Counted from the first letter of the stretch, positions 9,168 to 15,464 are shown. The stretch is 15,701 bases of DNA from an uncultured Lachnospiraceae bacterium (GCA_947175775.1 CAMWNY010000017.1:1-15701); one strand, 5' to 3'. The notes: generated from the sequence alone by a model not told the origin. Numbers and translations: made by a program.

Positions 9168-9527
9168 TTAATTGATTGAAATAAATCCAATCTCACTTTT
9201 TGAGCGCGGAAGAATAGTAATATCAGGCATAATATTTGAGCCGATTGCCGTGTAATCAATATAAAACCGGTCAGCGTCATAAATCAGACCATAATGTTCT
9301 TTTAAATAGTCAAGACTCGGCGGGTAGGTTCCTTCCACGGCGTAGCACTGCGCGACACTGCGCCGAACAGCGGATTCAAGACTTTTCGCCTGTTCATTTG
9401 CGGTCGACTCATCGACGGTGTTGATACCGCTAATGAAAAACAGTACGAATCCGGTCAAGAACAAAATGGAAACAATCTGCCATATTTGAGATAGTGATAT
9501 GCGTTTATGATTTGTAAAACGGTTCAT
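9168..9527 (-). CDS. Small pseudopilin-like membrane protein next to GspF
   Basis: A 119-residue protein with a basic head (MNRFTNHKR), one hydrophobic helix (about 15-33), an amphipathic helix (about 39-63), then a short domain starting YPPSLDYLKE that recalls the post-helix part of GspG-type pseudopilins, where a YP motif begins the globular domain. No prepilin Gly-x4-Glu cleavage motif is visible. The start at 9527 is chosen for its GGGAGG site (9534-9539) with 6-base spacing; the longer in-frame start at 9566 would overlap the GspF gene and lacks a matching site. The stop of the GspF gene is only 13 bases upstream, so the two are coupled. Its role is inferred from context: core or minor subunit of the assembly served by the GspF-like protein. 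Confidence 0.85.
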   Translation of the reverse strand: MNRFTNHKRISLSQIWQIVSILFLTGFVLFFISGINTVDESTANEQAKSLESAVRRSVAQCYAVEGTYPPSLDYLKEHYGLIYDADRFYIDYTAIGSNIMPDITILPRSKSEIGFISIN

Positions 9528-9540
9528 AAGAATCCTCCCA

Positions 9541-10587
9541 TTATCCAATGCTTGACATAATGCCAATCAGCGGCATAATTACGGACAGCAGAATCAGACC
9601 GACCATCAGGGAAAATACGATGACAAGCGTAGGCTCGATTGCACCGAGAATTTTATGGATACGTGAAAGCGTATCGTTTTCATAGTGTTTTGCAATTTTA
9701 TCAAATACAGCTTCGCTGTTTCCGGCACGATATCCGATTTGAAGCATCCGTTGGTGCTGTGCCCGAAACATGTCTGCTTCTTTTACGGCTTCATACAGAT
9801 AACCGCCGCCGGAAAGAACTTCCGTACAGGTTTTTACTTTTTCATCCATAAGTTCATTGTCAATCAGGCGGTTTGCAAGGTCGAGTCCCTTAAAAATATC
9901 GATACCGCCTGCGGTAATCATGGAAAGCGCGCCTGCAAAACGGCTGTAGGCAATGCCAAGATAAAAGCCTTTGGTAAGCCTGCCTGTATGAAGGATGTGT
10001 CTGCCCCATGCGCGGCATTTTGAATTCTTATATAGAATAAACGCGCCGGCTGCCACAATGGCAAGCAGGATAATTAAAAAGCCGGAAACGGATTGTATGG
10101 CATAACCGACATTCATGAGCTGTTTGGAAACACCTGTCAGTTCGCTTCCGAGCTGGATAAATACCTGATTAAAAATGGGTAATATTTTGGTCAGCAATAC
10201 CGCAAGAATTAACAGCATCAGACAGACCATAATAAGGGGATAACTGACGGCATTTTTGACAGAATCAGAGATAGCGCATTGCTGCTCATAATATTCGGTA
10301 AGTTTTTTCATAATAATGTCAAGATTGCCGGATTCTTCCCCCAACAGAACCATTGAGACAACATATTCCGGGAAAAGGCTGGTGGATTCTAAGGCTTCAT
10401 GAAGAGACAGACCGTCGCGCAGGGATGCTTCGATTGCCGTAAGAAGTGCTTTTCCGTCTTCCGATGCGGTGTCCTGTGCCATAAGGCTGATGCCGTCAAA
10501 CGGCGTAATGCCCGCGGGTAAAAGCAATGCGAGCTGACCGCAGAACGCAGCCACCTCACGATTGTTGAGCTTTTTCATTTTTTTCAT
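9541..10587 (-). CDS. Type II secretion/type IV pilus inner-membrane platform protein (GspF/PilC family)
   Basis: A 348-residue polytopic membrane protein with the two T2SSF domains of the family. Domain 1 (about 12-135) has the FCGQLALLLPAGI start and a GEESGNLD motif at 83-90. Domain 2 (about 213-338) has YSRFAGALSMITAGGI and a GYRAGN motif at 285-290. Transmembrane helices lie at about 114-136, 163-186 and 316-343, the usual three. Proteins of this family sit at the base of the filament in the cytoplasmic membrane and pass motion from the cytoplasmic ATPase to pilin subunits. No GspE/PilB ATPase gene is next to it here. GGGAGAA (about 10597-10603) supports the start at 10587; the ATG three codons later (10578) is also possible. 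It starts 35 bases after the transglutaminase-like gene. Confidence 0.96.
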   Translation of the reverse strand: MKKMKKLNNREVAAFCGQLALLLPAGITPFDGISLMAQDTASEDGKALLTAIEASLRDGLSLHEALESTSLFPEYVVSMVLLGEESGNLDIIMKKLTEYYEQQCAISDSVKNAVSYPLIMVCLMLLILAVLLTKILPIFNQVFIQLGSELTGVSKQLMNVGYAIQSVSGFLIILLAIVAAGAFILYKNSKCRAWGRHILHTGRLTKGFYLGIAYSRFAGALSMITAGGIDIFKGLDLANRLIDNELMDEKVKTCTEVLSGGGYLYEAVKEADMFRAQHQRMLQIGYRAGNSEAVFDKIAKHYENDTLSRIHKILGAIEPTLVIVFSLMVGLILLSVIMPLIGIMSSIG

Positions 10588-10622
10588 AAAAGTTATTTCT
10601 CCCGATGATCATTTGAATTGTA

Positions 10623-11690
10623 CTAATAGATATATTTTGTCTTATAATTGCTGCCGTCGCCGATAAAATTTTTTAGAGTAGCATCACTGGAGGTGGCGGC
10701 AAAAGTAGGGTCCATAAGGGACCAGTTTGTTCCGTCAAACTCGATAACGCCATTCACCCAACCGATGTCATGAATATAGGTACTAATCCATGCATGATAG
10801 GCACTCCCTGCGTAACCGACTTCGAGACGGGTCGGAATGCCCTGGCTTCTAAGCATGCTTGCCATAACAGAAGCGTAATCAAGACAGATACCCGTGCCGT
10901 TTTGCATGATAATATCCGGATTTGGAACGTAGCCGGATTGTACCGCGTTTGCCTTGTTATAATCATAGGCAATTGTAGTAGCGTAATTATAAACCTTAGT
11001 TACAACATCTAAATCGGTGGAACAACCCTCTGCAAGCTGTTTTGCCTTGGAAACAACCTGACTTTGTGCATTAAAATCTACATACTGGTTAGGATATAAA
11101 TAAGGACCATAGGCATTTGTAATGTTTGCGCTGATCGTCTGTGAAATTGCCGTCGCATACTGATTGCCGCTGACATTTTCATATACGGCAACTTTGTACG
11201 AGCCGCTCCCTGCCGATAACGGGAACGTTTCGTAACCGCCGTGTAATGTGTATGTATAAGTAACGCCGTTGCTTCCTGTCATTTGCAGCTTTACTTTTTG
11301 GTTGGTTCCTTTATAATTTACCATGATATAACCTTCCGCCGTGTTTGACGCGTCAATTTCCGCAAGTGCGTTGGAGTAAACCGTGACACCTGATGCAGTA
11401 GGTACATAGCATGTGGGGGTATTGTCCCGCGTGCCGGCGGCATTTAAGGATGCAGTGGGCACTTCTTCGTCAGTAAGCGTTTCCAAAACAATGATTTCGT
11501 CAAAAGAAGCTGTTTCATCAGAAGATGTGTTTTCGATAACTGCCGTTTCTGATGTGGTATCTGTCTTAGAAACATCTGCTGTGCTGTCAGAAACCGACGT
11601 TGTCTGTCCACATGCGCATAGTACGCAGGTGCATGATATAATGAGCGATAAAATTTTAATTTGATTTCGCTTAAATTTTCCCAATAACAT
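10623..11690 (-). CDS. Transglutaminase-like lipoprotein
   Basis: A 355-residue predicted lipoprotein. A basic head and hydrophobic segment end in the lipobox L-C-A-C, with lipidation at C27. A Ser/Thr/Asp-rich linker (about 28-95), a beta-rich middle region (about 100-195) and a C-terminal transglutaminase-like domain (about 215-345) follow. The papain-type triad is visible: C269 in GTGICLDYASVMASMLR, H299 in YHAW and D327 in LMDPTF. Such domains act as proteases, amidases or crosslinking enzymes; the substrate here is unknown. The start at 11690 is chosen because AGGAGGAG lies at 11695-11702; the longer in-frame start at 11735 has no such site and would put 15 extra residues before the signal. 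It is the first gene of the minus-strand operon, 35 bases before the GspF gene with no terminator between, so it may modify or process the pilin-like proteins, or simply share their regulation. Confidence 0.93.
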   Translation of the reverse strand: MLLGKFKRNQIKILSLIISCTCVLCACGQTTSVSDSTADVSKTDTTSETAVIENTSSDETASFDEIIVLETLTDEEVPTASLNAAGTRDNTPTCYVPTASGVTVYSNALAEIDASNTAEGYIMVNYKGTNQKVKLQMTGSNGVTYTYTLHGGYETFPLSAGSGSYKVAVYENVSGNQYATAISQTISANITNAYGPYLYPNQYVDFNAQSQVVSKAKQLAEGCSTDLDVVTKVYNYATTIAYDYNKANAVQSGYVPNPDIIMQNGTGICLDYASVMASMLRSQGIPTRLEVGYAGSAYHAWISTYIHDIGWVNGVIEFDGTNWSLMDPTFAATSSDATLKNFIGDGSNYKTKYIY

Positions 11691-11694
11691 AAAA

Positions 11695-11702
11695 CTCCTC
11701 CT
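11695..11702 (-). promoter_or_regulatory. Ribosome binding site deciding the start of the transglutaminase-like gene
   Basis: AGGAGGAG on the minus strand, with AGGAGG six bases before the ATG at 11690. It fixes this start rather than the in-frame ATG 45 bases upstream at 11735. Confidence 0.85.
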
Positions 11703-11758
11703 GCCTGAACCTGTAAAATTTATTTCTATATCCATTATAATATAGAATAATCAGGCAG
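11701..11758. repeat. 8-base inverted repeat flanking the possible minus-strand promoter
   Basis: CTGCCTGA at 11701-11708 is the exact reverse complement of TCAGGCAG at 11751-11758. One arm touches the ribosome binding site of the transglutaminase-like gene and the other touches the possible -35. It could be a pair of operator half-sites, but an 8-base repeat at this spacing can occur by chance in a region this size. Confidence 0.4.
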
Positions 11759-11762
11759 AAAA
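11734..11762 (-). promoter_or_regulatory. Possible promoter of the minus-strand operon
   Basis: On the minus strand a perfect TATAAT lies at 11739-11734, with TTTTCT 17 bases upstream at 11762-11757 as a poor -35 match. This places a start near 11727, about 36 bases before the coding start at 11690. The region is AT-rich, so the -10 alone is weak evidence, and the poor -35 suggests either a weak promoter or one needing an activator. Confidence 0.4.
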
Positions 11763-11912
11763 GAGATAAAATGACGAAAATAAAAAGATTTTCTTACAAA
11801 AAATGGCAATTATATAAAAAGAAAAGCTTCAATTAATATAGTACAAGGCGGGAAGTGTTTTGAACGGAAAAACATTGAAAAAAGACTGAAGTGAAAAAAC
11901 CGAAAAAAATAA

Positions 11913-11941
11913 TTGACAATATTAGACGCGGAAAGTATAAT
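11913..11941 (+). promoter_or_regulatory. Consensus sigma-A promoter of the rpsL-rpsG-fusA operon
   Basis: TTGACA at 11913-11918 and TATAAT at 11936-11941, separated by exactly 17 bases: a perfect match to the housekeeping consensus. A-rich tracts lie just upstream at 11895-11910. Transcription should start near 11948, leaving a leader of about 75 bases before rpsL. Such a promoter fits the high output needed for ribosomal proteins and EF-G, and shows that the str genes do not depend on read-through from rpoC. Confidence 0.92.
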
Positions 11942-11947
11942 AATAAA

Positions 11948-12008
11948 GCATGCGTGTAAAAGAAGGCATGCGATGTGCCTAATTGACTTGGCATTTAGAT
12001 AAGATTAT
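11948..12008 (+). promoter_or_regulatory. rpsL leader with competing short stems
   Basis: Three pairings compete for the same bases: GCATGC (11948-11953) with GCATGC (11966-11971); AGGCA (11964-11968) with TGCCT (11976-11980); and TGCC (11976-11979) with GGCA (11990-11993). This could be a ribosomal-protein leader, but all stems are short (4-6 pairs) and I recognise no known family. Confidence 0.35.
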
Positions 12009-12023
12009 AGGAGGTGAAAAAGA

Positions 12024-12443
12024 ATGCCAACATTTAACCAATTAGTAAGAAAAGGACGTCAGGAAACAGCTAAGAAGTCTACTGCACCGGCACTTCAGAG
12101 AGGATACAACTCTTTAAAGAAGAAAGCTACCGACACATCTGCTCCTCAGAAGAGAGGCGTTTGTACGGCAGTTAAGACTGCAACACCTAAGAAGCCTAAC
12201 TCAGCTCTTAGAAAGATTGCCAGAGTTCGTCTTTCAAACGGAATGGAAGTGACAAGCTACATTCCCGGAGAAGGTCACAACTTACAGGAGCATAGTGTTG
12301 TTCTGATCAGAGGCGGACGTGTTAAGGACTTACCTGGTACAAGATACCATATCATCAGAGGTACACTTGATACTGCGGGAGTTGCTAACAGAAAGCAGGC
12401 TCGCTCTAAGTATGGAGCTAAGAGGCCGAAGGCAGGCAAGTAA
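12024..12443 (+). CDS. rpsL: 30S ribosomal protein S12
   Basis: S12 sits at the decoding centre of the 30S subunit and helps control accuracy. The protein is 139 residues, with the roughly 13-residue N-proximal insertion (within about 15-40) typical of Firmicutes compared with E. coli. The TPKKPNSALRK segment and the GGRVKDLPG loop are intact. K56 and K101 match E. coli K43 and K88, whose changes give streptomycin resistance, so both are wild type. D102 matches the Asp that is beta-methylthiolated in E. coli. The ATG at 12024 follows AGGAGGTG (12009-12016). It is the first gene of the str operon, behind the consensus promoter at 11913-11941. Confidence 0.99.
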   Translation: MPTFNQLVRKGRQETAKKSTAPALQRGYNSLKKKATDTSAPQKRGVCTAVKTATPKKPNSALRKIARVRLSNGMEVTSYIPGEGHNLQEHSVVLIRGGRVKDLPGTRYHIIRGTLDTAGVANRKQARSKYGAKRPKAGK

Positions 12444-12640
12444 TTGTATTGTCTGTGAAGTACCACAAAAAACTAATTAGTGTTGGGATTCTGATTTAAT
12501 ACCTTTGGAATAAAGAAATGTTAAAATAGAAAACCGCGCGAACACAAGTTTTATTCATGTGAGTACCGTTGATTTAATCAAATGGCGCAAAATCCGCAAA
12601 AAAGAGGATTTCGTTATTCATAATTAAGGAGGGAAGAACC
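12444..12640 (+). promoter_or_regulatory. rpsL-rpsG intergenic leader with small hairpins
   Basis: A 197-base gap, long for neighbours in a ribosomal-protein operon. It holds a near-palindrome TTGATT-T-AATCAA (12569-12581) and a stem AAATCC (12590-12595) / GGATTT (12606-12611) with a 10-base loop, 16 bases before the rpsG ribosome binding site. No terminator or convincing promoter is visible. In E. coli S7 represses its own operon by binding the rpsL-rpsG gap; a similar role here is possible but unproven. Confidence 0.4.
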
Positions 12641-13111
12641 GTGCCACGTAAAGGACATATTCAGAAAAGAGATGTATTGGCAGATCCTATTTACGGCAAT
12701 AAGGTAGTTACGAAGCTGATTAACAATGTAATGTTGGACGGCAAAAAAGGCGTAGCTCAGAAAATCGTATATGGGGCATTTGCCAAAGTAGAAGAAAAAG
12801 CACAGAAGCCGGCATTGGATGTATTTGAAACAGCAATGAACAATATTATGCCGATGTTGGAGTGTAAAGCAAGACGTATCGGTGGCGCTACGTATCAGGT
12901 ACCCTTAGAGGTAAAGCCTGAGCGCCGTCAGACATTAGGTCTTCGTTGGCTTGTATTTTTCGCCCGTAAGAGAGGCGAACAGACAATGGTAGACAGCCTG
13001 GCAAACGAGATTTTGGACGCATCAAATAATACGGGTGCATCTGTAAAGAGAAAAGAAGATATGCACAAGATGGCAGAGGCAAACAAGGCTTTCGCACATT
13101 ATCGGTTTTAA
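12641..13111 (+). CDS. rpsG: 30S ribosomal protein S7
   Basis: S7 starts assembly of the 30S head by binding the 3' domain of 16S rRNA and lies near the E and P sites. The protein is 156 residues, the usual length. It begins MPRKGH and carries the conserved RRIGGATYQVPLEV and GLRWL segments, and ends NKAFAHYRF. The start is GTG at 12641, fixed by AAGGAGGG (12626-12633) and the conserved N-terminus. It is the second gene of the str operon. Oddly, the last six codons and stop are present again, in synonymous form, 56 bases downstream (13147-13167). Confidence 0.99.
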   Translation: MPRKGHIQKRDVLADPIYGNKVVTKLINNVMLDGKKGVAQKIVYGAFAKVEEKAQKPALDVFETAMNNIMPMLECKARRIGGATYQVPLEVKPERRQTLGLRWLVFFARKRGEQTMVDSLANEILDASNNTGASVKRKEDMHKMAEANKAFAHYRF

Positions 13112-13122
13112 GTGCTGCAGAG

Positions 13123-13160
13123 CTGTGGTGTGCAAAATCCTCGGTTTTCGCACATTACAG
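13123..13160 (+). promoter_or_regulatory. Long hairpin in the rpsG-fusA gap
   Basis: Bases 13123-13137 pair with 13145-13160 to give about 15 pairs, two of them G-U, with one bulged C (13149) and a 7-base loop (13138-13144). No T run follows, so it is unlikely to be an intrinsic terminator. The 5' arm can instead pair with the end of the rpsG coding sequence (about 13090-13102), giving two mutually exclusive structures. Confidence 0.6.
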
Positions 13161-13167
13161 ATTCTAA
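13147..13167 (+). pseudogene. Duplicated rpsG 3' end (last six codons and stop)
   Basis: Read in frame, these bases encode Phe-Ala-His-Tyr-Arg-Phe-stop, exactly the C-terminus of the S7 encoded at 13091-13111. Four bases differ, all at synonymous positions: TAT/TAC, CGG/AGA (two bases) and TTT/TTC. The upstream residues do not match beyond this. It looks like a relic of an older rpsG allele or of a partial duplication; only 33 bases then separate this second stop from fusA, a more usual operon spacing. It also supplies the 3' arm of the hairpin at 13123-13160. Confidence 0.6.
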
Positions 13168-13200
13168 AGTTCTGTGTTTATTAATTAAGGAGGAAGAACA

Positions 13201-15318
13201 TTGGCTGAGAGAGAATATCCTTTAGACAGGACCAGAAACATTGGTATTATGGCTCATATCGATGCTGGTAAGACTACTCTTACAGAGCGTATCTTATATT
13301 ATACCGGTGTTAATTATAAGATTGGTGATACACATGAAGGTACTGCTACAATGGACTGGATGGAGCAGGAGCAGGAAAGAGGTATCACAATTACATCAGC
13401 CGCGACCACATGTCATTGGACACATCAGGAGAATGCGAAGACTCAGGATGGTGCTTTAGAGCATCGTATTAATATTATTGATACGCCGGGTCACGTAGAC
13501 TTCACCGTAGAAGTTGAGCGTTCACTTCGTGTACTTGACGGTGCCGTAGGTGTTTTCTGTGCAAAAGGTGGTGTTGAGCCACAGTCAGAGAACGTATGGC
13601 GTCAGGCTGATACCTACAATGTACCTAGAATGGCATTTATCAACAAGATGGACATCTTGGGTGCTAATTTCTATGGTGCGGTAGATCAAATTAGAACAAG
13701 ATTAGGTAAAAATGCAATTATTCTTCAAATACCGATTGGTAAGGAAGATGATTTTAAAGGTATTATTGACTTGATGGAAATGAAAGCCTACATCTACAAT
13801 GATGACAAGGGAGATGATATTTCCATTGGAGAAATCCCCGCAGATATGGCAGACGATGCAGAGCTTTATCATTCGGAAATGATTGAGAAAATCTGTGAGT
13901 TGGACGATGATTTAACCATGATGTATCTTGAGGGCGAGGAGCCTTCCGTAGAGCAGTTAAAAGCTGTTCTTAGAAAAGGTACATGTGAGTGTACGGCAGT
14001 TCCCGTGTGCTGCGGTTCAGCATACAGAAATAAGGGCGTTCAGAAGCTTCTTGACGCAATCCTTGACTTTATGCCGGCTCCAACGGATATTGCGGCGATT
14101 AAAGGTACGGATTTGGACGGCAACGAAGTTGAGCGTCATTCTTCGGATGACGAACCGTTTTCAGCGCTTGCATTTAAGATTATGGCGGACCCGTTTGTTG
14201 GTAAGCTTGCATTCTTCAGAGTGTACTCTGGTACAATGAACTCTGGTTCTTATGTGTTAAATGCAACAAAGGACAAAAAGGAGCGTGTAGGACGTATCTT
14301 ACAGATGCATGCGAATAAGAGACAGGAGTTGGACAAGGTTTACTCCGGTGACATCGCTGCAGCAGTTGGATTTAAGTTTACAACAACCGGTGATACAATC
14401 TGCGATGAACAGCATCCGGTAATCCTTGAGTCTATGGAATTCCCTGAGCCCGTTATTGAGCTTGCAATTGAGCCGAAGACGAAGGCAGGACAGGGTAAAA
14501 TGGGCGAAGCGCTTGCAAAGCTTGCAGAGGAGGATCCGACATTCCGTGCGCATACAAATCCGGAAACAGGACAGACCATCATCGCAGGTATGGGCGAGCT
14601 GCATCTTGAGATTATTGTAGACAGACTTCTTCGTGAGTTTAAGGTGGAAGCAAACGTTGGTGCGCCTCAGGTTGCATACAAGGAAGCAATCACAAAAGAA
14701 GTGGATATTGATTCAAAGTATGCAAAGCAGTCCGGTGGACGTGGACAGTATGGTCACTGTAAAGTTAAGTTTGCACCGATGGATGCGAACGGCGAAGAGC
14801 TTTTCAAATTCGAGTCTTCCGTTGTCGGCGGTGCAATTCCGAAGGAATACATTCCGGCAGTCGGCGAAGGTATCGAAGAGGCGACAAAGGCAGGTATCCT
14901 TGGAGGCTTCCCTGTTGTGGGCGTATATGCGAACGTATATGATGGTTCTTACCATGAAGTAGACTCTTCGGAAATGGCATTCCATATTGCAGGTTCGCTT
15001 GCATTTAAGGAAGCGATGCAGAAAGCAGCTCCCGTACTTCTTGAGCCGATTATGAAGGTTGAGGTAACAATGCCTGAAGAATATATGGGTGATGTTATCG
15101 GCGACATTAACTCACGTCGTGGACGTATTGAAGGTATGGACGATCTTGGCGGCGGAAAAATCGTTAGAGGTTATGTTCCTCTTGCTGAGATGTTCGGCTA
15201 TTCTACCGATTTGCGTTCTAAGACGCAGGGACGCGGAAACTACTCAATGTTCTTTGAGAAGTATGAGCAGGTTCCGAAGAATGTTCAGGATAAGGTGCTT
15301 GCTGCTAAGAAGGGCTGA
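13201..15318 (+). CDS. fusA: Elongation factor G
   Basis: EF-G is the GTPase that drives translocation of tRNA and mRNA after each peptide bond, and with RRF splits ribosomes. The 705-residue protein is complete. G domain: P-loop AHIDAGKT (18-25), switch I RGITIT, DTPGH (94-98) and NKMD (148-151). Domains II-V follow, with GRGQYGH in domain IV. The start is TTG at 13201: AAGGAGG (13187-13193) is ideally spaced, the next in-frame Met is residue 17, and the N-terminus MAEREYPLDRTRNIGIMAHID fits the family. TGA is followed at once by an in-frame TAA, a tandem stop. It is the third gene of the str operon. Confidence 0.99.
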   Translation: MAEREYPLDRTRNIGIMAHIDAGKTTLTERILYYTGVNYKIGDTHEGTATMDWMEQEQERGITITSAATTCHWTHQENAKTQDGALEHRINIIDTPGHVDFTVEVERSLRVLDGAVGVFCAKGGVEPQSENVWRQADTYNVPRMAFINKMDILGANFYGAVDQIRTRLGKNAIILQIPIGKEDDFKGIIDLMEMKAYIYNDDKGDDISIGEIPADMADDAELYHSEMIEKICELDDDLTMMYLEGEEPSVEQLKAVLRKGTCECTAVPVCCGSAYRNKGVQKLLDAILDFMPAPTDIAAIKGTDLDGNEVERHSSDDEPFSALAFKIMADPFVGKLAFFRVYSGTMNSGSYVLNATKDKKERVGRILQMHANKRQELDKVYSGDIAAAVGFKFTTTGDTICDEQHPVILESMEFPEPVIELAIEPKTKAGQGKMGEALAKLAEEDPTFRAHTNPETGQTIIAGMGELHLEIIVDRLLREFKVEANVGAPQVAYKEAITKEVDIDSKYAKQSGGRGQYGHCKVKFAPMDANGEELFKFESSVVGGAIPKEYIPAVGEGIEEATKAGILGGFPVVGVYANVYDGSYHEVDSSEMAFHIAGSLAFKEAMQKAAPVLLEPIMKVEVTMPEEYMGDVIGDINSRRGRIEGMDDLGGGKIVRGYVPLAEMFGYSTDLRSKTQGRGNYSMFFEKYEQVPKNVQDKVLAAKKG

Positions 15319-15337
15319 TAAAATCGTTTGAAACAGC

Positions 15338-15373
15338 AGTATTTTATAAATAATACTTGAAAATCCCAGTATT
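15338..15373. repeat. Three alternating copies of AGTATT/AATACT around the tuf -35
   Basis: AGTATT (15338-15343), AATACT (15352-15357) and AGTATT (15368-15373) form two overlapping inverted repeats, the middle copy ending at the first base of the tuf -35. The outer copies are part of a direct repeat CAGTATTTT (15337-15345 and 15367-15375). It may be an operator, or a weak RNA stem at the end of the fusA transcript; no T run follows. Confidence 0.4.
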
Positions 15374-15385
15374 TTCTAATATAAT
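15357..15385 (+). promoter_or_regulatory. Sigma-A promoter for tuf
   Basis: TTGAAA at 15357-15362 and TATAAT at 15380-15385 with a 17-base spacer, a near-perfect housekeeping promoter. The start would be near 15392, giving a leader of about 73 bases. No clear terminator separates fusA from it, so tuf probably gets transcripts both from its own promoter and by read-through from the str operon. Confidence 0.87.
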
Positions 15386-15464
15386 TAGGCTTAGTTGGGT
15401 AAGGTTTTATGTAGAATGAAACTTAATTAATTTATTAATAACTATTTTAAGGAGGACTTTTAAA

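Larger units (their letters stand above)
11691..12023. other. Divergent intergenic region between the minus-strand operon and rpsL
   Basis: 333 bases without a gene. The left part (11691-11770) holds the ribosome binding site, possible promoter and inverted repeat of the minus-strand operon. The middle (about 11770-11910) is A-rich on the plus strand with no open frame or RNA gene I can see; its A runs next to the rpsL -35 could act as an UP element. The right part holds the rpsL promoter and leader. Confidence 0.8.

Noticed and set aside
9128..9280. Longer N-terminus for the 171-residue pilin-like protein
   Set aside because: It would overlap the upstream gene and precede the natural pilin-like head; the ATG at 9127 has a proper ribosome binding site.
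11691..11735. Start of the transglutaminase-like gene at 11735
   Set aside because: The extra 15 residues would precede the lipoprotein signal and lack a ribosome binding site, while AGGAGGAG lies right before the ATG at 11690.
7660..12023. Mobile element origin for the minus-strand block (transposase, integrase, terminal repeats)
   Set aside because: No transposase or integrase gene, and no matching direct or inverted terminal repeats at the block edges.
12444..12640. Separate promoter for rpsG
   Set aside because: I found no pair of -35 and -10 hexamers with acceptable spacing, only AT-rich single matches.
13201..13251. Truncated fusA beginning at the first in-frame ATG (residue 17)
   Set aside because: That ATG lies next to the P-loop; the TTG at 13201 has an ideal ribosome binding site and gives the conserved N-terminus.
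15338..15357. AGTATT/AATACT stem as an intrinsic terminator for fusA
   Set aside because: The stem has only six mostly A-T pairs and no following T run, so termination there is not supported.
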